Positions 62,651 to 64,000 of a stretch of 64,000 nucleotides of DNA are shown here, piece by piece. How positions within the stretch are numbered: position 1 is the stretch's first letter; each line of letters opens with the position of its first letter. Under the pieces are notes generated by a model. That model did no database searches and was not told where the DNA came from. It saw only the letters and a program-made list of their open reading frames with translations. The position numbers and the translations under genes are program-made. Source of the stretch: Pseudocercospora fijiensis CIRAD86 (taxonomy: Eukaryota > Ascomycota > Dothideomycetes > Mycosphaerellales > Mycosphaerellaceae); assembly GCF_000340215.1 (NCBI RefSeq), contig NW_006921550.1:62001-126000 (forward strand), read 5' to 3'.

Positions 62651-64000
62651 AAATAAAAATAGCTTTTATATTCGGCATATTCGGTGCCTAAGTATATCTA
62701 ATCTAATGTATTTATTATTTAGCTCTCGTTAATAGCTTCTAGTCGCTAGCCTAGCTTCTAGTCGCTAGCCTAGTATATAGCCTTAGGCACTAAACTAGTA
62801 GCGGGCGGCTATTGCGTTAAAAGTACGGTTAGCGGCGAAGTAGTAGCGGTAGACTAGAGTGCGCGCCTAGCGGCGAAGTAGTAGCGGTAGACTAGAGTAC
62901 GTACCTCGTCGGGGGTGCTTACAAAGTCGAAGGGTTTAGCTAGGCGTACGATAATAGCTTAATAGCTAGCTAGGCTAGGCGTACGATAATAGCTTAATAG
63001 CTAGCTAGGCTAGGCGTACGATAATAGTTTAATAGCTAGCTAGGCTAGGCGTACGATAATAGCTTAATAGCTAGGCGTACGATAATCGTTTAATAGCTAG
63101 CTAGGCTAGGCGTACGATAATCGCTTAATAGCTAGCTAGGCTAGGCGTACGATAATCGCTTAATAGCTAGCTAGGCTAGGCGTACGATAATCGCTTAATA
63201 ACTAGCGTTACTCTAACTAGCGGTTAGCGGCGAAGTAGTAGCGGTAGACTAGAGAGCTACGTCGGCTAACGAGCGCAGAGCACATTCTATTATCGTGCCG
63301 AAGAGCTTTTTAAACTAGCTATAGCCTAATGCGAAGTCCTTGCCTATGCCTCTAGTCGCTAGCAATTCTAGCCTTAGGCATTAACTAGCAGTAGTCGGCG
63401 GCTATTACGTTGAAAGTGCGATAATATATAGCCGTTATTATTGCCTTGCTATTATAGCGTAAATAGCGCAATCCTATTAGTAGAGGCAAACCTCACCTAC
63501 GATGCGCTAATATAGACCTACGCTTCCTAGTTTAACTTCTTCTTCTTCTTCTTCTATATATACTAATATACTAATATACTAACACCCCTAGCAATATACT
63601 AGCTGTCGGCGTATGCAATAGTATCGATACCTCTTTGTCGTATATAGGTAGCTCTATAGCGATTAATACTATTCCTTACTAGTTCTGCGGCTTGCTACTA
63701 ATAGAGCCGCTTGTCTAATAGTTAAGGTTCCTCGGTAGGTAGTTTATTTAGTCCTTCTTTTAAGGTCTCTAATAGGCTTTGCCGACGCAAGACGTTGCGA
63801 AGGCGACTCTCCTAGCGAGTAGGTGCTCCTAGCGAGTAGGTATACTATAGCTTTAGCGGGCGTCGACTGCGTATTTAACCGAAAGAGTATAGTTTTATTA
63901 GAACATCGTAGTCTTAGTGCAAACTGCAGAGGTCTTAGATAGATTAGCGGAGGTAAAAACTCTTTAGTAAGGTACACCTATAATGCGGCTAACAGTCTAA
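62651..64000. other. Decayed repeat to the window end
   Basis: No readable protein. It has the same TAG/CTA-rich composition. It contains three copies of a 31 bp unit (TAGCGGCGAAGTAGTAGCGG then TAGACTAGAG) at about 62829, 62868 and 63225, short duplications CTTCTAGTCGCTAGCCTAG (62735-62775), and a short (TTC)n at 63537-63555. The repeat structure runs past the window edge. Confidence 0.6.
62938..63201 (+). repeat. 35 bp minisatellite
   Basis: About seven tandem copies of a 35 bp unit containing GGCTAGGCGTACGATAATAG and CTTAATAGCTAGCTA; one copy is shortened. Variation is mainly ATAG/ATCG and GCTT/GTTT. Confidence 0.9.

Noticed and set aside
62938..63201. CRISPR array
   Set aside because: The units are contiguous tandem copies with no unique spacers, in a eukaryotic genome.
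40740..64000. TAG read as a sense codon (alternative genetic code)
   Set aside because: In-frame TAG appears at both Trp and Gln positions, and other conserved residues (His, Asp, Gly, Pro) are changed too, while genes in 1-40 kb use TAG as a normal stop. Point-mutation decay explains all of this.

Overview
The window is a piece of a filamentous ascomycete chromosome. Genes are intron-poor with 45-110 nt GT..AG introns and CTAAC/CTGAC-type branch points. The gene set (ATG15, HAC1, VPS9-domain GEF, HSM3, UBC6, GH78) and the repeat-induced point mutation (RIP)-like decay of its transposons suggest Dothideomycetes, probably Mycosphaerellales. That placement is inference; no rRNA or marker gene is present.

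About 1.3-40 kb is gene-rich. In order: guanine deaminase, HSM3-like proteasome chaperone, a small two-exon conserved protein, a W/G/R-rich hypothetical protein, a VPS9-domain Rab GEF, the autophagic lipase ATG15, three tandem members of an unrecognised lineage-specific family (the third fused to a long tail with a SUMO-interacting motif), three inverted-repeat or dispersed repeats, the unfolded-protein-response factor HAC1/HacA with a predicted unconventional frameshift intron, a GPI-anchored GH78 rhamnosidase-like enzyme, a YggS/PROSC PLP-binding protein, an SDR reductase, a small membrane protein, a six-exon MFS transporter, part of an unrecognised conserved gene, UBC6, an alcohol-acetyltransferase-like enzyme, and a four-exon ABM-domain protein reconstructed from short exons. 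These are mostly housekeeping and secretory/ER functions (HAC1, UBC6, ATG15, VPS9); I see no secondary-metabolite cluster.

From about 40.6 kb to the end the composition changes sharply. TAG/CTA replaces TGG/CCA/CAG/CTG, and open reading frames are punctured mainly by TAG. This is a nested transposon island. (a) 41517-48718 is a complete 7.2 kb Ty3/Gypsy chromovirus with 198 bp LTRs, whose zinc-knuckle His and reverse-transcriptase Asp have been mutated. (b) 49.2-50.8 kb and 60.7-62.65 kb are two halves of a decayed DUF6589-like gene. (c) Splitting that gene is a 9916 bp hAT transposon (50817-60732) with TAGACCCCG terminal inverted repeats and a perfect 8 bp target duplication ACTAAAAC. Besides a recognisable hAT transposase it carries two decayed histone H3-fold genes, further unrecognised ORFs, and clusters of a GCCGGC-core repeat, several of them inside predicted introns. 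The large hAT with histone H3 cargo is the most unusual thing in the window.

The end of the window (62.65-64 kb) is decayed repeat with a 35 bp minisatellite; the island continues beyond it.
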